DNA of 64,000 bases from Alkalihalobacillus sp. LMS6 (GCF_024362765.1 NZ_CP093302.1:3161564-3225563), one strand, 5' to 3'. Shown: positions 51,542 to 60,865, numbered from the stretch's first letter. The notes: a model not told the origin generated them from the sequence alone. Translations and numbers: made by a program.

Positions 51542-52860
51542 TTCATCACTCCTTCAAGCTGATAATTTCCTTTTGAAATTTGTGCAATGAGTTGATGCAC
51601 TCGTTCCAATCCAAGACTTGGCTCACATTGAATCCGTAGTTTTTCTTCTAGTTCCGTTGTCGAGAGCGGGTTACTCGGCTCTCCTAATGGTTGCCTGACA
51701 CGACGTTCCAGACGTTTTCCATTATTCAATTGAATCTTCACAATCGCTCCGCGTTCTTCCGGATAAGTGGCTTGCGCTTCTTGATCCACAAACACGGAAA
51801 TGTTTTTCATAAGTTGTTTTACATCAGCTGATTGATTGGCCGGTGTTAACGCCTCTACCGTAATGGTCGATGATTCACAAGCCGCTGCGACCACGAAAGG
51901 TAAGCTCATTTGCGCATCTAACAGCGTTGTACAAGTAGTATGATCGTGATAGCTGGCAATTTCATAAACCCCTATTTCCATCGAACGAATCTGATCGATC
52001 GAGAAAGCTTCTCTCTTTTTCAGTTCAAAGACAGCGTCGATCGCTGAATGCAGATGGCGACAGCACGGATACGGTTTAAAATAGACTTCATGGATCTTCC
52101 ACCCGTCTGTTTCGGCCATCGTTCGCTGATTTCCATTTCCAAACACATGGAAAAACCCGTTCTCATTTTCAAATCCAGTCTTCGGCCCCGTCAGTCCAGC
52201 TCTCGCTAAACCAGCAGCCACAATGCCATCACGGGCAGCTTGACCAGCATGGATACGTTTGACCTCGGTTCCACTCCCTAAAAAAGCGAATGTCCCACCA
52301 GCAAAACTAATCGCAATGGTAAGCGCATGCTCTAACTCTTCCGCGTTGTATGACTGTAAGACACCGACTGCTGCACAAGCCCCAAACAGACCAGCAACCG
52401 ACGTATTGTGATAGCCCTTTTTTCTCGACGATGGATGAATGGTTTCTGCTACCAGAATGCAAGTTTGGTATCCAGCGATAATAGCGCTTTGAAAGCGCTC
52501 CGCTGACACGTCTTCTTGAGAAGCAACTGCCAACAGAGCAGAAAGAACAGGCGCCCCTGGATGAACCGAACCCTTTGTATGACCATCATCTAAATCCAAT
52601 GCATGAGCAGCAGTTCCATAAACAAACGCAGCTTCACTAGGAGGGAGCGTCAAGTCTGAGCCCACAAGCTCACATCCTCCTAATACGCCGCTTGTTTTGT
52701 AATATTGTTGGACTTGCTGTACGACATCTGTATTTAATCCGGGGATAAGTGCCGCATAATAATCCAGAACAACACGATTAATCTGCTCCCTCATTTCCTT
52801 TGAATGATTCTCACGACAGATGTTGCTTATCTGATTTGCTAATTGTTTCGCAAAACCCAT
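51538..52860 (-). CDS. MmgE/PrpD family protein
   Basis: 440 residues. YGTAAHALDLDDGHTKGSVHPGAPVLSALLAVA is the strong family motif near 86-118, with TVAGLFGACAAVG-type helices and KIHEVYFKPYPCCRHLHSAIDAV in the C-terminal domain. Known members are 2-methylcitrate dehydratase, cis-aconitate decarboxylase and less defined hydro-lyases. With no methylcitrate synthase or lyase in the operon, it probably dehydrates or decarboxylates another acid. The regulator of the cluster has a PrpR-type sensor, which is interesting but not proof of a methylcitrate link. Confidence 0.9.
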   Translation of the reverse strand: MGFAKQLANQISNICRENHSKEMREQINRVVLDYYAALIPGLNTDVVQQVQQYYKTSGVLGGCELVGSDLTLPPSEAAFVYGTAAHALDLDDGHTKGSVHPGAPVLSALLAVASQEDVSAERFQSAIIAGYQTCILVAETIHPSSRKKGYHNTSVAGLFGACAAVGVLQSYNAEELEHALTIAISFAGGTFAFLGSGTEVKRIHAGQAARDGIVAAGLARAGLTGPKTGFENENGFFHVFGNGNQRTMAETDGWKIHEVYFKPYPCCRHLHSAIDAVFELKKREAFSIDQIRSMEIGVYEIASYHDHTTCTTLLDAQMSLPFVVAAACESSTITVEALTPANQSADVKQLMKNISVFVDQEAQATYPEERGAIVKIQLNNGKRLERRVRQPLGEPSNPLSTTELEEKLRIQCEPSLGLERVHQLIAQISKGNYQLEGVMK

Positions 52861-52875
52861 TTGATCGAATCCTTT

Positions 52876-54195
52876 CTAACTCGTTTTTTGCATCCGTTCC
52901 TGTTCTGCTTTCCAATTGGCAGGCGGTCTGACGAAGAACATTAAGAACATTCCGATAAAAGCGATGCCAGCTGCGACAAAAAACATTGAATTGTACCCAT
53001 ATAAAGCGACTAAAATACCTGTGGCTGTCGGTGCAATAATGCTGGCAGATGTGATAATGCCATGTGTTAATCCACTAAATGTGCCAACGGTTCGTTTAGA
53101 AGAAGCATCCAGAACGATTGACCAATATACAGCTTGCGGCAATGAGTTTATCGCGTTTCCAATCGACATGAGCGCCAACACTACCCATGCATTTGGTGCA
53201 AATGGAATAAAAACAAAGCAAATGGCCGTTAAAAGCATACTTGTGATAATGACACCAGGCTTCGCAATTTTGAAACTACCTGTTTTTTGCAATAAATACT
53301 GGGATAGCTTTCCACCTAAGAAGACTGTAAAGACGGCACCTACCCACGGGATCATGCCGACATACCATAATGAACGAAGCTCAAAACCATACATTTGCTG
53401 AAGATAGAGTGGAGTCCACGTTAAGATAAGAAAATTAATGTAGTTAAAGCCAAAAAAAGAAGCCGCATTTAGAACAAGAGAAGGGTGCTTAAAAAATTCA
53501 AACCAAGCTGTCTGCCCTTTTTGAACGTCTTCAGGCTCATCCTCCACCTGATCTTTTCGAATAATCGCTAGCTCTTCTTTTGTCACAAAGCGATTATCTT
53601 CCGGCATATCCGTGAACAATTTGTTCCAAACCACAACCCAAATCAACCCGATCACACCTAGCGAGATAAACATCCAGCGCCAATCTGCAATAGATAATAA
53701 TCCAACCGCAACTGGGGCTGTTAACATTGCACCTAATGGGGTTCCGATTAACCCAACTCCTACGTAGAAGGTACGATCTTTTGTTGGAATCCAGTTTGCA
53801 ATCGTTCGGTTCATATTGGCATACACGGGTCCCTCTGCTAGACCAAACAACACTCGACAAAGTGCAAACCCAGCTACTGCTGAACCAAATAGCCATACCC
53901 CAATTTCTCCGGCAAAGGCTGTTGCGATTGCAAGTAGCGACCAAGCCGTACAAGCAAAAATCCAAACAAACTTTGGTCCTTTCTTGTCAGCTAGGGCACC
54001 ACCTAAGAACGTCCCGACGATATAGCCATAACCAAAAAAACCTAAGACATAGCCCCAGTCAGACGCAGACAGATTAAATGCATTCATAATCGGTTCTGCA
54101 GCGTAAGCAAGCGCACCACGATCAATGTAGTTAACAGCAATAATAAAAACCATGACACTCATCATAATTTTCCGGTAAGCAAATTTTCGTTTCAC
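52876..54195 (-). CDS. MFS transporter, anion:cation symporter family (ExuT/GudP-like)
   Basis: 439 residues, twelve membrane helices. NYIDRGALAYAAEPIMNAFNLSASDWGYVLGFFGYGYIVGTFLGGALADKKGPK is the usual ACS start, FGLAEGPVYANMNRTIANWIPTKDRTFYVGVGLIGTPLGAML the second signature. The group takes up hexuronates, glucarate, phthalate or similar organic anions. So the pathway substrate may be a carboxylate. GTG start behind GGGGGAAG. A consensus cre (54215-54228) lies upstream, suggesting CcpA control inside the operon. Confidence 0.92.
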   Translation of the reverse strand: MKRKFAYRKIMMSVMVFIIAVNYIDRGALAYAAEPIMNAFNLSASDWGYVLGFFGYGYIVGTFLGGALADKKGPKFVWIFACTAWSLLAIATAFAGEIGVWLFGSAVAGFALCRVLFGLAEGPVYANMNRTIANWIPTKDRTFYVGVGLIGTPLGAMLTAPVAVGLLSIADWRWMFISLGVIGLIWVVVWNKLFTDMPEDNRFVTKEELAIIRKDQVEDEPEDVQKGQTAWFEFFKHPSLVLNAASFFGFNYINFLILTWTPLYLQQMYGFELRSLWYVGMIPWVGAVFTVFLGGKLSQYLLQKTGSFKIAKPGVIITSMLLTAICFVFIPFAPNAWVVLALMSIGNAINSLPQAVYWSIVLDASSKRTVGTFSGLTHGIITSASIIAPTATGILVALYGYNSMFFVAAGIAFIGMFLMFFVRPPANWKAEQERMQKTS

Positions 54196-54214
54196 TACGC
54201 TTCCCCCTACGCCT

Positions 54215-54228
54215 TGTTAGCGCTTACA
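54215..54228. promoter_or_regulatory. Catabolite-responsive element (cre) upstream of the MFS gene
   Basis: TGTTAGCGCTTACA (reverse TGTAAGCGCTAACA) matches TGWAANCGNTNWCA. Position within the operon would allow a CcpA roadblock. Confidence 0.65.
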
Positions 54229-54249
54229 AATTTTACACATCTTCATTAT

Positions 54250-54285
54250 TTTCTAGAACTCTCGTCGATACGAGAGCTCTAGAAA
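54250..54285. repeat. Near-perfect inverted repeat between FMN reductase and MFS genes
   Basis: TTTCTAGAACTCTCGT (54250-54265) and ACGAGAGCTCTAGAAA (54270-54285) pair with one mismatch around a four-base loop. No T tract follows on either strand, so it may be an mRNA processing or stability hairpin rather than a terminator. Confidence 0.65.
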
Positions 54286-54288
54286 CGA

Positions 54289-54852
54289 TTACGCTTGCAA
54301 CAGAGACGACTGACGATTTTCCCCAATAGTAGATTGCATAAAAACGAGCTCTTCAGCTAATCGCTCAATGCGCTTTAATACGTCTGGATCGATTACTTGA
54401 TTCATCTCATCAAAATGTTCACTATTTGCATAAATATAGCTTGGTGCTGTGAATGCACGAAAGTAACCTGCGATTGGTTTTAATTGATTTTCAATGACCA
54501 AATAGTGTTGATACGTTCCTGCAGTCGCAATGAACCCCATCACTTTATAGCGAAACGCTGATACAGGCGCTAAGTCAAACAGATTCTTAAGTGCGCCAGT
54601 CATCGATCCTTGAAAAATAGGTGTGCCAATTAGGAAGAAATCTGCTGAACATATACGTTGAATAACGTCTTTTGTGTCGCCTTCATACGTACTAGGATCT
54701 CGGCCATCGCAAAAATCAAGTTGATAGTCTTTCAGATTCAGGATCTCTGCTTCTACTTCTGGATGTTCCGCTTGGATTCGCTCCACTGTTTTCTTTATCA
54801 TCGCTAATGTTTTTGATCCTGTTATCGTGCCCGATATCGCCAAAAGCTTCAT
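54289..54852 (-). CDS. NAD(P)H-dependent FMN reductase (SsuE/ArsH-like flavodoxin fold)
   Basis: 187 residues. LLAISGTITGSKTLAMI is the FMN phosphate loop, FFLIGTPIFQGSMTGALKNLFDL the flavin-binding loop, typical of SsuE-type reductases. It lies 26 bases behind the LLM flavin monooxygenase gene and surely supplies its FMNH2. GGGAGAGGAG precedes the ATG. Confidence 0.92.
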   Translation of the reverse strand: MKLLAISGTITGSKTLAMIKKTVERIQAEHPEVEAEILNLKDYQLDFCDGRDPSTYEGDTKDVIQRICSADFFLIGTPIFQGSMTGALKNLFDLAPVSAFRYKVMGFIATAGTYQHYLVIENQLKPIAGYFRAFTAPSYIYANSEHFDEMNQVIDPDVLKRIERLAEELVFMQSTIGENRQSSLLQA

Positions 54853-54878
54853 GATTGCTCCTCTCCCTTTTTTACAGA

Positions 54879-55973
54879 TTAAATCGTCACTTTACGCTGA
54901 TGCTTCATTCGTGGAACCACTTCTTCTTTCAGTAGACGAAGAGAGTGATTAAATTTAGCCCGATCAGGTCCATAATCATAACCAGTAACAAGCAACGTAC
55001 CAAACCCTCCTGAAGCTTCATACAATGTATCTAGCTTCTTTGCGACGGTTTCAGGTGAACCTACATACCAATAATGGTCAATTAAATATTCTGCTGTTAC
55101 GTCTTCATCAGCAACACTGTCATCGTGTTTAAACTTAGACAGCATTTTTCCTTTTTGATACAAATAATAGAAATATTCATTAAATGAACGACCCATCATC
55201 CCGTTTAGCGCTAAATCTTTTGCCTCTTCATCTGTATCAGCTACAAGAACATGATGAGCCACTTTCCAATCGTCTCGATTAGCTGTTTTACCACTTGACG
55301 CCGCTCCTTCTTCAACCGATTCCCAGTGAGACGCGATGCTTCGTGGCGTGACGTTTAAGCTCATTGGCAAAAAGCCGTATTGTCCCGCAAGTTTTAACGT
55401 ACTTGAATTTGCACTAGATCCTGCAACCCCAATCGGCGGATGAGGAGTTTGGTAAGGTTTAATATGCAGGTCAAGTAGTCCGTTTAAAGCAGGCTCAGGT
55501 CGACTTGCTCCCCAATACTTACCTTTATAACTAAAAGGCTTTTCCTCCGTCCAAATTTTAAACATAATTTCAAGAGCTTCTGCCATCATTTCCCGATGTT
55601 CACCAGCCTTGCCGTCCACATGATACATTTGCCAATCTGTCGGCACTGCTCCTGGTGCTACTCCTACCATTAATCGCCCTTTCGCTAAATGATCTAAATA
55701 CGCTAAACGCTGCGCTAGTTCAACCGGATGATGATACGGCAATAAGTGAGCACCTGCGGCTAATTTAATTTGATTTGTTTGCATTAGCGCTTGTGCAATA
55801 ACAAGGTCAGGAGAAGGAATCGGCTCCCATTTCGCTGTATAATGCTCACCAATCCAAGCTTCTTCGTATCCTAATTGATCCGCAACTTTAATCATATCAA
55901 GCACCGTTTCTGTCGCTTCATACAGTGTTGCTTCTGGATCTACTGTTGGCATTAAAAATAATCCTACCTTCAT
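54879..55973 (-). CDS. LLM class flavin-dependent monooxygenase (limonene monooxygenase-like)
   Basis: 364 residues, bacterial luciferase-like TIM barrel. GLFLMPTVDPEATLYEATE, EEAWIGEHYTAKWEPIPSPDLVIAQAL, HLLPYHHPVELAQRLAYLDHLAKGRLMVGVAPG and PHPPIGVAGSSANSSTLKLAGQYGFLPMSLN resemble, from memory, proteins annotated as limonene 1,2-monooxygenase or alkane-type LLM enzymes. It adds oxygen to a hydrophobic or cyclic substrate, or performs Baeyer-Villiger oxidation, using FMNH2 from the next gene. First gene of the operon; sigma-54 promoter at 56018-56034. AAGGAGGACG precedes the start. Confidence 0.88.
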   Translation of the reverse strand: MKVGLFLMPTVDPEATLYEATETVLDMIKVADQLGYEEAWIGEHYTAKWEPIPSPDLVIAQALMQTNQIKLAAGAHLLPYHHPVELAQRLAYLDHLAKGRLMVGVAPGAVPTDWQMYHVDGKAGEHREMMAEALEIMFKIWTEEKPFSYKGKYWGASRPEPALNGLLDLHIKPYQTPHPPIGVAGSSANSSTLKLAGQYGFLPMSLNVTPRSIASHWESVEEGAASSGKTANRDDWKVAHHVLVADTDEEAKDLALNGMMGRSFNEYFYYLYQKGKMLSKFKHDDSVADEDVTAEYLIDHYWYVGSPETVAKKLDTLYEASGGFGTLLVTGYDYGPDRAKFNHSLRLLKEEVVPRMKHQRKVTI

Positions 55974-56017
55974 TTTCGCGTCCTCCTTCTTATCTCACAC
56001 CGAATTACGTATCTTCT

Positions 56018-56034
56018 TGCAAGACTTATGCCAA
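56018..56034 (-). promoter_or_regulatory. Sigma-54 promoter of the monooxygenase operon
   Basis: On the minus strand TTGGCATAAGTCTTGCA: -24 TGGCAT, -12 TTGCA, correct spacing, one mismatch to TGGCAC-N5-TTGCW, 45 bases before the start codon. Confidence 0.78.
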
Positions 56035-56070
56035 ACCATGATCGCCTTATTTAAGGGAGTCATAGATTGA

Positions 56071-56097
56071 GTAAGCGTCCATTATTAAAACGCTTAC
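56071..56097. promoter_or_regulatory. Inverted repeat upstream of a sigma-54 promoter, possible activator site
   Basis: GTAAGCG (56071-56077) and CGCTTAC (56091-56097) pair perfectly, 13 bases apart, some 37-63 bases before the -24 box. Position suits an enhancer site of the sigma-54 activator, or a weak hairpin behind the thioesterase gene. Confidence 0.4.
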
Positions 56098-56123
56098 ATA
56101 ATTTACTGTACAAAATGTTAACT

Positions 56124-56513
56124 TCATGTTCCTAATAACTTATAGGTGGCTTTTCCGTATACGACCATTTGCCCTATTTCATCATAAATTTCTGCTGTTC
56201 CAAAAGCCATTGTGCGGCTCTTATGAATGAGACTGCCTTTTGCAATGAGATGCGTCCCTTTTCCAGGTTTTAAATACGAGACGTCAAGGTCAACGGTCGC
56301 CGCCGCTTGCTCTTCTGACAAGGTGGATCGAATGGCTGAACCGACTGCCGCATCAATTAATGTTGCCAATACACCACCATGAGCAGATCCACGCCGTTGC
56401 AGAAGCTCACCTTTTAAGGGCAGCTCAAGTACAGCTTTTCCGTCTCCGATTTGTTTTTCTTCCATTCCAAGATAATCCCAAAATGGACTCATTCCTTTTT
56501 CTGTTTTTCTCAT
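56124..56513 (-). CDS. PaaI-type hotdog thioesterase
   Basis: About 129 residues. LQRRGSAHGGVLATLIDAAVGSAI is the hotdog core with the HGG motif and acidic catalytic residue; VDLDVSYLKPGKGTHLIAKGSLIHKSRTMAFGTAEIYDE completes the domain. It hydrolyses acyl- or aryl-CoA thioesters, possibly as a release valve for stalled CoA esters. ATG 56513 lies seven bases behind GAGGAG in the end of the aldehyde dehydrogenase gene, so the longer frame to 56540 is rejected. Confidence 0.9.
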   Translation of the reverse strand: MRKTEKGMSPFWDYLGMEEKQIGDGKAVLELPLKGELLQRRGSAHGGVLATLIDAAVGSAIRSTLSEEQAAATVDLDVSYLKPGKGTHLIAKGSLIHKSRTMAFGTAEIYDEIGQMVVYGKATYKLLGT

Positions 56514-56517
56514 GACG

Positions 56518-57948
56518 TTACTCCTCTGCATGATACACAATCATTTTGTAGTCCACCATTTCTTGGATCGCATAACGCGGGCCTTCTTTTCCAATCCCAC
56601 TCTTTTTCACACCACCGTAAGGAAGGTGATCTAAACGGTAATTCGATGTACTATTAATTTGCACACCGCCAACATGTAATGCAAGCGATACTCGGTGCGC
56701 AAGCGCTAATTGATTTGTAAAAAGCCCCGCCTGCAAACCATAAGGGGATGCATTTACTTGTTCAATCACATCGTGAATATCGGTGTACGTTAACAAACAA
56801 ATGACCGGTCCAAAGACCTCTTCACAAACAACGCGACTATCAAGAGGGGGATCAATGAGTACAGTCGGCTTCACTTGTGCCCCACTCGCTTCACCGCCAG
56901 ATAGAAGCGTCGCGCCACCGTCTTGTGCTTCATGAATCCATGTTAAGATCCGTTCTGCTGATGCTGGAGAAATTAGCGTTCCTACGTCTGTTTTTGCATC
57001 CATCGGATCTCCGACTTGAAGCGTACGAATTTCTTTTTCGATCTCTGTTAAAAAGACGTCCTTCACGTTTTCGTGAACATAGATACGCTGCACTGATATA
57101 CAGCTTTGGCCAGCGTTACTAAATCCTGTGCGCACGCATTGTTTTGCAGCTTTTTCAATAGGTGCATCATCATGCACAATCGTCGCTGCATTTCCACCAA
57201 GCTCAAGAAGAACTTTCTTTATACCTGCAACTTTACAAATTGCTTCACTAGCCGGAACACCACCTGTAAAGGAAATTAATGCTACTTTATCGCTTTTGAC
57301 AATCTGTTCTCCTACTTGAGCGTCGCCAAATAAAAGAGCGACTCCATTTTTAGGAAACCCCGCCTCAAGAAGGATAGCAATCAGTTCTTTTGCGATACGA
57401 GGTGTTTGTTCAGCTGGCTTATAAACAATTGTATTTCCCGCTGCAAAAGCAGGACCGATTTTATGGCAAGCTAAATTAAGCGGCGCATTAAACGGGGTAA
57501 TCGCAGCAATTGTTCCAACCGGTACTGGATACGTGGATACATAGCGTTGTTCGCCTCTCGTCGAGACATCTCCAGCCATGGTTTCTCCAACAAGTCGATT
57601 GGCTTCTTCAGCGGATAAACGAAACGTTTCAACCGAACGGCTTACTTCATCCATACTGTTTTTAAGCGCCTTGCCCGTCTCCATTGTAATAATTTCTGCT
57701 AATGACGATTGATTCTCATTTAATAAACGAGCTACCTCCATTAAAATCCGATAGCGTTCATAAGTTGGGAGACTAGCGACTTCCCCTTGTGCATTCAGTA
57801 GTGTTGTTAGTGCGAGCTCTACATCCTCTCGACTTGCATAATAAAAATTTGACGTTCGTTCACCTGTGTATGGATTCAGTTGTTCCACACATTTCCCTTT
57901 TGAATCTGTGCGCCATTTGCCTGCAATAAACGAGTACAAGTTCATCAT
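56518..57948 (-). CDS. Aldehyde dehydrogenase (benzaldehyde/vanillin dehydrogenase-like)
   Basis: 476 residues. ITPFNAPLNLACHKIGPAFAAGNT, ISFTGGVPASEAI, LELGGNAATIVHDD (Glu), GFSNAGQSCISVQRIYVHE (catalytic Cys), EVFGPVICLL and LPYGGVKKSGIGKEGPRYAIQEM. The SNAGQSC context and short length recall the glyceraldehyde-3-phosphate/lactaldehyde and aryl-aldehyde branches. It sits between the enoyl-CoA hydratase and thioesterase genes, as in pathways where a hydratase-lyase releases an aldehyde. Substrate not fixed. Confidence 0.92.
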   Translation of the reverse strand: MMNLYSFIAGKWRTDSKGKCVEQLNPYTGERTSNFYYASREDVELALTTLLNAQGEVASLPTYERYRILMEVARLLNENQSSLAEIITMETGKALKNSMDEVSRSVETFRLSAEEANRLVGETMAGDVSTRGEQRYVSTYPVPVGTIAAITPFNAPLNLACHKIGPAFAAGNTIVYKPAEQTPRIAKELIAILLEAGFPKNGVALLFGDAQVGEQIVKSDKVALISFTGGVPASEAICKVAGIKKVLLELGGNAATIVHDDAPIEKAAKQCVRTGFSNAGQSCISVQRIYVHENVKDVFLTEIEKEIRTLQVGDPMDAKTDVGTLISPASAERILTWIHEAQDGGATLLSGGEASGAQVKPTVLIDPPLDSRVVCEEVFGPVICLLTYTDIHDVIEQVNASPYGLQAGLFTNQLALAHRVSLALHVGGVQINSTSNYRLDHLPYGGVKKSGIGKEGPRYAIQEMVDYKMIVYHAEE

Positions 57949-57957
57949 TTTCTCTCC

Positions 57958-58734
57958 CTATCGATTAAAGACCGGAAATCGTTTTTCTTTAAAAGCTTGA
58001 ACACCTTCTAGATGATCCGTTGTGTTTCTTAGCATGACGTGCGCCTTTTTTTCTTGCTCCATTATTTGTGCAAATGCTTCTTGATGTAGTTGGTTCATGA
58101 TGAGTTTTGATTGGGCAAACACGTCTCTCGGTCCTTCAACAAGTGCTTTCGCCAATTCATACGTCACCTGTTCCCCTGACCCATCCTCCACTAGCTCATT
58201 GATCATCCCAAGTTGTGAAAACGCCTCGGCAGACCATGATCGATTGCCCCACAATATCTCTTTCGCTTTCCACGGACCTACTTGCTGGCATAAATGATAA
58301 TGTAGCCCTAGATCAGCTACGAGCCCTACTTGTTTAAAGGAAAAGTGAAAGGTCGTGCTCTTTTCTGCTACCACTAAATCACACGCCAATGCAAGGCTAA
58401 CGCCTGCACCTGCAACGGGCCCGTGCACCAAAGCAATCACTGGCTTTTCTAATGACTGAATGAAATTAATGATTGCTATTGATTGATTCATATTTTCGTT
58501 GATTCCTTTTTCGCTATACGGAGCTTCCATCGCTTTGACGTCTCCTCCAGCACAAAACCCCTTCCCATTTCCAGACAAAACAACGACTCGAGTTTCTTCA
58601 CACGTTTTCAAATCTAAAAGCGCTTCTTGAAGTTCTTGCTTTAATTCCAGCGTCAATGCATTTCTTCGACTCGGATCATTTAATTGGATAAACCCTATGC
58701 CATCACTTTTCTCTACAATGATTCTTTTACTCAT
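57958..58734 (-). CDS. Enoyl-CoA hydratase/isomerase family protein
   Basis: About 258 residues, crotonase fold. GIGFIQLNDPSRRNALTLEL, VVVLSGNGKGFCAGGDVKAM and PVIALVHGPVAGAGVSLALACDLVVAEKSTTFHFSFKQVGLVADLGLHYHLCQQVG hold the oxyanion holes. In hydratases two Glu act; here the first position region reads AGAGVSLAL and the second GLVADLG, with Asp where PaaG/BadK-type isomerases or lyases have it. ATG 58734 follows AAGGAGG. First gene of a three-gene operon under its own sigma-54 promoter. Confidence 0.9.
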   Translation of the reverse strand: MSKRIIVEKSDGIGFIQLNDPSRRNALTLELKQELQEALLDLKTCEETRVVVLSGNGKGFCAGGDVKAMEAPYSEKGINENMNQSIAIINFIQSLEKPVIALVHGPVAGAGVSLALACDLVVAEKSTTFHFSFKQVGLVADLGLHYHLCQQVGPWKAKEILWGNRSWSAEAFSQLGMINELVEDGSGEQVTYELAKALVEGPRDVFAQSKLIMNQLHQEAFAQIMEQEKKAHVMLRNTTDHLEGVQAFKEKRFPVFNR

Positions 58735-58769
58735 AGGAACCTCCTTTACAAGCGTCTCTTGATTGGAAA

Positions 58770-58786
58770 TGCAAGTTTTGTGCCAA
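58770..58786 (-). promoter_or_regulatory. Sigma-54 promoter of the enoyl-CoA hydratase operon
   Basis: On the minus strand TTGGCACAAAACTTGCA: perfect -24 TGGCAC and -12 TTGCA with correct spacing, 36 bases before the start codon. Direct repeats ATGCAC (58793-58798, 58805-58810) lie just upstream. Confidence 0.85.
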
Positions 58787-58871
58787 AGAAAAATGCACGT
58801 ACCTATGCACCTGCACTTCATAAGATGTTTCGTTTTTAACCACAACCGTTAAATCTCTGAACACTCTCGCT

Positions 58872-60782
58872 TTATTCATGTGGTTCATTCAATTTTTTCC
58901 ATAAAGTTGTTCGGCTTATCTTTAGCTTTTCAGCCACAACGGTTCGGTTTTGTTTATATTTACTAAGCATCCAATCAATAATCTGTCGTTCCATTTGATC
59001 CATTGACCCTTCGTCTAACACCACATCGCCTTGTTGACGGTTTTCCTGTTCGCTTTCTCCCCCTGTTTCATTTAAAACATCCTTCATAAAAGCAGACTCA
59101 TTCGTAGAATATTTTAAACGGATTGCTAATCGTTCCAAGACATTCTCAAGCTGCCGAATATTCCCCGGCCAATGATACGACTGCAAAAATTCTTGCAGTT
59201 GTTTTGATAAATGCTTCCAAGTAATGCGCTCTTGTCGCTGTTGGAGCAGGTAATCCACTAGTACCGGTATGTCTTCTTGCCTCTCTCGAAGGGCAGGTAG
59301 TTCCAGGCGGAGAACACCAATCCGAAAATAGAGATCAGAACGAAATGCACCTTCATTAACCAATTCCCAAAGATTTTTATTCGTTGCTGCCACAACACGA
59401 ATATCGACTGGCACCATCCGATCTCCACCTAATCGCATCACCTCTTTTTCTTGTAGGACTCTTAAGAGTCGAGCCTGTAAATTTGGTTCCATTTCCCCAA
59501 TTTCATCTAAAAAAATGGTTCCTTTATGAGCAAGCTCAAATACACCTTGTCTTCCCCCTTTTTTTGCTCCTGTAAATGCTCCCTCGACATAGCCAAACAA
59601 TTCACTTTCGAGTAATGTTTCAGGTAAAGCGGCACAATTAATGGCCACAAACGGTCCATCTTTTCTTGAGCTTGCATTGTGAATCCCTTGCGCTACTAAC
59701 TCCTTCCCAGTGCCGCTCTCACCATAAATTAAGACCGTAGAATTCGCTGCAGCATATTGCTCCGCCAGTTGGACAATATCGTTCATTTTCTCCCCTTTGT
59801 ACTGAATATCTGCCAAAGATACTTTCGCTACAAGCCCTTTTTTATGTAGATCACGACGGATTTTGCTTTCGAGTTCTTGAATTTGATGTATTTCTTGGCA
59901 TGTGACCACTGTTCCAACACGTAGACCATTTACAAAAACCGCTTCATGTTGGACGAGTAATTTCTCGAACGTCATTCTTCCTTGACCAATGTACAAATCT
60001 TCTTTTTCTAAAAGTGTGCGTAGTGGCTTACACGTAATTTGCTGAGGCTGTTTTTTAAGAAGTAAGTGTGCTTTCACACCAAAGATTCGCTCCGCAGCTG
60101 GGTTGCATACCTCGATTTCCTTTTGTTTATTTAAATAGAAAATCCCCTCTTCTGACACATGTACGACTGCATTTAAGCGTTCGGTGTTTTCTTTTATGGT
60201 GTAAGAATTCTCTGCAGCTTGTTTGGCTCGTAAAAAAGAACGACGAATGGTTCGTTCACTGGTAATAATGTGCATACTCTTCATGCCATAATCACTAGCA
60301 AGTTGCTTCACACGAATGCCACCACCAACAATGACATCCATGCCCATTTCTTTCGCGACTTCAATTTGCGCAAGCAACGTTTCCTGCGTAGTATACGGAA
60401 GCAAGGTGACGTTGAATCCAATCATCGCTTCAATCTTCTCAAAGTTGAATTGAAACCCCGGCTCTTCAAAATTAATATAGCAAATGTTTTCGCCTTCTTT
60501 TTTTGCTTGAAGAAACGATTGAATTAAGTCAAAATCACTGGATTCACTATAAATAAGCGGGACGTTTACAACGTTTGCTAACATTTTTGCCGTACCAGCA
60601 CGACTAATTACCACATCATAACTTCCGTTCGCCAACAATTCTTGTACGGGCTCTACCGCTTCATCTAATACGCCTTCCACGACCGTTACGTTGTATTGTA
60701 ATTCTTTAGCAAGCCGGTGAATCATTTCCGTCATTTCTGGATAACCCGACGTCATAATCATTCTAGATTCATTCATTTGCAT
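58872..60782 (-). CDS. Sigma-54-dependent transcriptional activator with PrpR-type N-terminal domain
   Basis: About 636 residues. PrpR_N-like ligand domain first (about 1-195; SYDVVISRAGTAKML, VGGGIRVKQLASDYG), a PAS-like part (about 205-300; VSEEGIFYLNKQKEIEVCNPAAERIFG), AAA+ domain with Walker A GESGTGKE (about 354-361), the sigma-54 contact loop GAFTGA (about 401-406), GTIFLDEIGEM and a Fis-type HTH at the C-terminus (RTVVAEKLKISRTTLWKKL). No receiver domain, so it is ligand-driven. Its gene lies between two of the four sigma-54 promoters found here and should control all. ATG 60782 follows GAGG; nearby ATGs are possible. Confidence 0.93.
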   Translation of the reverse strand: MQMNESRMIMTSGYPEMTEMIHRLAKELQYNVTVVEGVLDEAVEPVQELLANGSYDVVISRAGTAKMLANVVNVPLIYSESSDFDLIQSFLQAKKEGENICYINFEEPGFQFNFEKIEAMIGFNVTLLPYTTQETLLAQIEVAKEMGMDVIVGGGIRVKQLASDYGMKSMHIITSERTIRRSFLRAKQAAENSYTIKENTERLNAVVHVSEEGIFYLNKQKEIEVCNPAAERIFGVKAHLLLKKQPQQITCKPLRTLLEKEDLYIGQGRMTFEKLLVQHEAVFVNGLRVGTVVTCQEIHQIQELESKIRRDLHKKGLVAKVSLADIQYKGEKMNDIVQLAEQYAAANSTVLIYGESGTGKELVAQGIHNASSRKDGPFVAINCAALPETLLESELFGYVEGAFTGAKKGGRQGVFELAHKGTIFLDEIGEMEPNLQARLLRVLQEKEVMRLGGDRMVPVDIRVVAATNKNLWELVNEGAFRSDLYFRIGVLRLELPALRERQEDIPVLVDYLLQQRQERITWKHLSKQLQEFLQSYHWPGNIRQLENVLERLAIRLKYSTNESAFMKDVLNETGGESEQENRQQGDVVLDEGSMDQMERQIIDWMLSKYKQNRTVVAEKLKISRTTLWKKLNEPHE

Positions 60783-60865
60783 ACCCACCTCACTTATTGA
60801 ACCTTTAATAAGTTAAGATTAACGCAAATAATCAAACTTTTCATCGTTTTTTGCTATATTTTAGA

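Noticed and set aside
58735-58845. 37-residue N-terminal extension of the enoyl-CoA hydratase
   Set aside because: It spans the sigma-54 promoter and the untranslated leader; AAGGAGG serves ATG 58734.
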